DNA of 8,105 nt, from positions 1 to 8,105 of the forward strand of contig CABSEJ010000145.1 of the NCBI GenBank assembly GCA_902476765.1, in the 5' to 3' direction. Under the pieces are notes generated by a model. That model worked only from the letters and a program-made list of their open reading frames with translations, was not told where the DNA came from and did not search any database. Positions 5,741 through 8,105 of the stretch are shown here, one piece after another (the stretch's first letter is position 1; each line of letters begins with the position of its first letter). The position numbers were made by a program, and so were the translations under genes. This DNA is from an uncultured Blautia sp. (GTDB lineage: Bacteria; Bacillota; Clostridia; Lachnospirales; Lachnospiraceae).

Positions 5741-7598
5741 CCCACTCTGCGTCTAATTCCGGCGGACCTACAAATAATTCATAAAGTCTCAGAGAATCAC
5801 AGCCATAGTCTCTTACCAAATCATCCGGGGAAACTACGTTACCCTTGGACTTACTCATCTTAATGCCGTTCTTACCGGTAATCATACCCTGGTTAAACAG
5901 TTTAATAAAGGGCTCCTCAAAATCAATAGCTCCTATATCATAGAGGAACTTGGTGTAGAATCTGGAATACAGAAGATGAAGCACCGCATGCTCAACACCG
6001 CCGATGTACATATCTACTGGAAGGTATTTATCTGCCTTCTCCTTTGACACCAATTCTTTATCATTCTTATTATCCACATAGCGGAGGAAATACCAGGATG
6101 AACCTGCCCACTGAGGCATGGTATTTGTCTCTCTTTTAGCCGGACTGCCGCAGCAGGGACAAGTAGTATTTACCCACTCCTCAATAGCAGCCAGTGGAGA
6201 TTCTCCGGTTCCCGTAGGTTCATAGGATTCTACCTCAGGAAGAGTCAGCGGAAGCTGTTCTTCCGGTACAGGAACATTTCCACATTTAGGACAATGGATA
6301 ATCGGAATAGGCTCGCCCCAATAACGCTGACGGGAGAATACCCAGTCACGCAGCTTATAATTGACGGTCTTGCGCCCGATTCCCATTTTTTCAATCATCA
6401 CAGGAGCCTCTTTTTTCAGCACAGCAGACTCCATGCCATTCCAGTCTCCGGAATTTATCATGGTTCCCGCTGCCTCAGTGTAGGCTTCTGTCATATTTTC
6501 AATCTCTTTCCCATCTTTGGCAATAACCTGGATAATGGGAATATTAAATTTCTTTGCAAACTCAAAGTCACGGTCATCATGGGCAGGAACACACATAATA
6601 GCTCCTGTTCCGTAATCAGCCAGTACATAATCAGACAGCCAGATAGGTACCTTTGCCCCGTTCAGAGGGTTCACTGCATAGCTTCCTGTGAACACACCGG
6701 TCTTCTCTTTATCCTGAAGACGGTCCACATTAGATTTCATGGAAGCATCGTAAATATATTTTTCTACAGCTTCCTTTGTATCCTCTGTAGCCAATTCCTT
6801 AGCCAGAGCATGTTCCGGAGCCAGAACCATAAAGGTTGCGCCGTGAAGAGTATCCGGTCTTGTGGTGTATACCGTAATCTTCTCTTCTCTTCCGTCAACC
6901 GGGAATTCAACCTCAGCTCCGTAAGATTTTCCAATCCAGTCAGACTGCATTTTCTTAACCTTTTCCGGCCAGTCTAATTTATCCAGGTCATTTAACAGAC
7001 GGTCAGCATATTTGGTAATTTTCAGCATCCACTGACGCAGATTCTTTTTCGTAACTTCGGCTCCGCATCTCTCGCATTTACCGTTTACTACTTCCTCATT
7101 GGCCAGTCCTGTCTTACAGGAAGGACACCAGTTAATGGGGAATTCCTTCTCATAAGCAAGGCCTTCCTTAAACATTTTTACAAAAATCCACTGGGTCCAC
7201 TTATAGAAATTAGGGTCTGTAGTATTTACTTCTCTGTCCCAATCATAAACAGCCGCAATATCCTGAATCTGTTTTTTAATATTTGCCACATTTTCCGCTG
7301 TAGATTTTGCCGGGTGTACCCCCATCTTAATGGCATAATTCTCTGCGGGAAGTCCGAATGCATCCCATCCCATGGGATGAATCAGATAGTATCCATGCAT
7401 CATCTTATAGCGGCTCCACACATCAGAGATTACATAGCCTCTCCAGTGTCCAACATGAAGCCCGTTTCCTGAAGGATAGGGAAACATGTCCAGACAATAA
7501 TATTTCGGCTTTTTGCCGTCATCCACATTCACTGGCTTTTCATCCCAGATTTTGCGCCATTTCTGTTCAATCGCCTTATGATTATAAGGTACTGCCAT
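5727..7598 (-). CDS. leuS: Leucyl-tRNA synthetase, N-terminal and catalytic part (frameshifted)
   Basis: LeuRS charges tRNA-Leu with leucine in the cytoplasm using ATP and removes wrongly charged tRNA in its CP1 editing domain. This part has 623 codons. Visible landmarks are the HVGH signature at 48-51, a zinc-type site (C158, C161, C175, C178), the editing-site TTRPDT at 245-250, the editing Asp in HDDRD (344), a second CPKC/CPCC pair, and KMSKS at 580-584. I chose the ATG at 7598: AGGAGG lies nine bases upstream, and MAVPYNHKAIEQKW is the family's usual start. An ATG six bases earlier is too close to the AGGAGG. A frame to 7676 exists but begins inside the T-box terminator. The reading frame breaks at codon 623, leaving out the anticodon-binding and C-terminal domains. 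Confidence 0.93.
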   Translation of the reverse strand: MAVPYNHKAIEQKWRKIWDEKPVNVDDGKKPKYYCLDMFPYPSGNGLHVGHWRGYVISDVWSRYKMMHGYYLIHPMGWDAFGLPAENYAIKMGVHPAKSTAENVANIKKQIQDIAAVYDWDREVNTTDPNFYKWTQWIFVKMFKEGLAYEKEFPINWCPSCKTGLANEEVVNGKCERCGAEVTKKNLRQWMLKITKYADRLLNDLDKLDWPEKVKKMQSDWIGKSYGAEVEFPVDGREEKITVYTTRPDTLHGATFMVLAPEHALAKELATEDTKEAVEKYIYDASMKSNVDRLQDKEKTGVFTGSYAVNPLNGAKVPIWLSDYVLADYGTGAIMCVPAHDDRDFEFAKKFNIPIIQVIAKDGKEIENMTEAYTEAAGTMINSGDWNGMESAVLKKEAPVMIEKMGIGRKTVNYKLRDWVFSRQRYWGEPIPIIHCPKCGNVPVPEEQLPLTLPEVESYEPTGTGESPLAAIEEWVNTTCPCCGSPAKRETNTMPQWAGSSWYFLRYVDNKNDKELVSKEKADKYLPVDMYIGGVEHAVLHLLYSRFYTKFLYDIGAIDFEEPFIKLFNQGMITGKNGIKMSKSKGNVVSPDDLVRDYGCDSLRLYELFVGPPELDAEWDDRY

Positions 7599-7650
7599 TT
7601 TCATTTTCCTCCTGTTCTTTCGGCGGCAGGAAAAATTCCCTTGCCTGTTA

Positions 7651-7696
7651 CGAAACAAAAGCCCTCTCTTCTCCATATTTAGAGACGAAAGGGCTT
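7651..7696 (-). terminator. T-box-controlled terminator before leuS
   Basis: The arms AGCCCTTTC (7695-7687) and GAGAGGGCT (7668-7660) form a 9-bp stem with one G-U pair, extended inside by TCTC/GAGA. It is followed by TTTTGTTTCG. It is the regulated terminator of the leucine T-box leader, and it ends 53 bases before the leuS start codon. Confidence 0.85.
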
Positions 7697-7921
7697 ATTT
7701 TCCGTGGTACCACTCTAATTCACAGACTGTTCTCAGCCCGTGCACTTATTTTTCTGTAACGGGAAATCCCGTCCATATCTACTGTCTCAAATATCAGGGT
7801 TCAATATGGAAACTCCGAGGCCAGTTGGGAATCTTACGCAGCCGCCTTTCACCAGCCGGCGGCTCTCTGTCTGCGCAGGGCTTCTTAATAATCCTCTTCC
7901 TTGTTTTTTCTTATGAAACTA
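7651..7921 (-). promoter_or_regulatory. Leucine T-box riboswitch in the leuS leader
   Basis: The leader RNA senses uncharged tRNA-Leu and permits leuS transcription when leucine charging is low. On the minus strand are the Stem I AGAGAG motif and GCCGCC/GGCGGC arms around CTGGTGAAA, then CTCGGAGT with the candidate specifier CTC (7819-7817), matching leucine. Downstream are stem ACGGGA/TCCCGT, the T-box AGAGTGGTACCACGG (7716-7702) and the terminator. The sequence TTTCGTCTCT that forms the terminator's 5' side can alternatively pair with the T-box region to form the antiterminator. The assignment to leucine agrees with the downstream gene. Confidence 0.92.
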
Positions 7922-7927
7922 TTACAC

Positions 7928-7956
7928 ATTTTACTCAGACAGCCCCTTTTTGTCAA
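7928..7956 (-). promoter_or_regulatory. Sigma-A-type promoter of leuS
   Basis: A perfect TTGACA (7956-7951) and TAAAAT (7933-7928) are separated by 17 bases. Transcription should start near 7921, just upstream of T-box Stem I, giving an untranslated leader of about 320 bases before the leuS ATG. Confidence 0.85.
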
Positions 7957-8032
7957 CCCCTGGCCAAAAACTTAAGAAGAAAATTCGCAACAGTTCAGTC
8001 TAGTGTACTGGCACGTTCATTTTCAGCATAAT

Positions 8033-8105
8033 GACGTAGAATGAATTTTCATTCTGCAAGGCGGAGGAATGAGGCGTAGCGGTGGCTACGTCGATTGACG
8101 ACAAC
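8033..8105. repeat. Palindrome-rich element at the window edge, incomplete
   Basis: Three nested symmetries are visible: AGAATGAA/TTCATTCT (8038-8045 and 8048-8055), CGTAGC/GCTACG around GGTG (8075-8090), and GACGTAG (8033-8039) with CTACGTC (8086-8092). No coding signal is seen. The element may begin further left (near 8000, TAGTGTACTGGCACG) and certainly may continue past the edge. A dispersed intergenic repeat or a miniature mobile element is possible but not proven. Confidence 0.4.

Noticed and set aside
6294..6977. A 227-codon plus-strand reading frame
   Set aside because: It is antisense to the conserved editing domain of leuS and has no domain or start signal of its own.
7599..7676. 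A 26-codon N-terminal extension of leuS
   Set aside because: It begins inside the T-box terminator hairpin, has no ribosome binding site and is not part of the usual LeuRS N-terminus. The ATG at 7598 has AGGAGG at good spacing.
1..8105. tRNA or rRNA genes, CRISPR arrays, transposase genes
   Set aside because: No cloverleaf, rRNA-like sequence, regularly spaced repeats or transposase domain was seen on either strand.

Overview
The window looks like chromosomal DNA from a low-to-moderate GC Clostridia member, most likely Lachnospiraceae-like. This rests on the style of the leucyl-tRNA synthetase and its T-box leader, strong AGGAGG ribosome binding sites, TTGACA/TAAAAT promoters, and a carbohydrate-type ABC operon without its own ATPase. 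Every supported gene lies on the minus strand, so transcription runs from right to left.

Right edge to 5186: after an edge element rich in short palindromes (about 8033-8105) come a sigma-A-type promoter (7928-7956) and a leucine T-box leader (about 7651-7921) with a candidate CUC specifier, an AGAGTGGTACCACGG T-box and a terminator hairpin. They control leuS (start 7598, stop 5186). As written, leuS is broken: a net loss of two bases (or gain of one) near 5732-5735 puts a TGA at 5727-5729 and splits the gene into a 623-residue front part and a 178-residue tail. With the frame repaired the protein would be about 804 residues, normal for bacterial LeuRS.

5185 to 4666: a 520-base intergenic stretch. 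It holds a 9-bp-stem hairpin that may end leuS transcription, a cluster of TTTAC(A/T)CC repeats, two adjoining AT-rich inverted repeats, and a consensus promoter for the next gene.

4665 to 30: a small secreted protein with two CxxC pairs, a strong hairpin, and then a tightly packed operon. The operon encodes a lipoprotein substrate-binding protein, two CUT1-like permeases that overlap by 35 bases, a small exported protein of unknown function, and a four-helix membrane protein joined to it by an ATGA overlap. A terminator (30-55) closes the unit. The transporter probably borrows a shared ATPase encoded elsewhere. The two terminal unknown genes and the small Cys-rich secreted protein are the least explained parts of the window. 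I do not see a clearly new defence or mobile system here.
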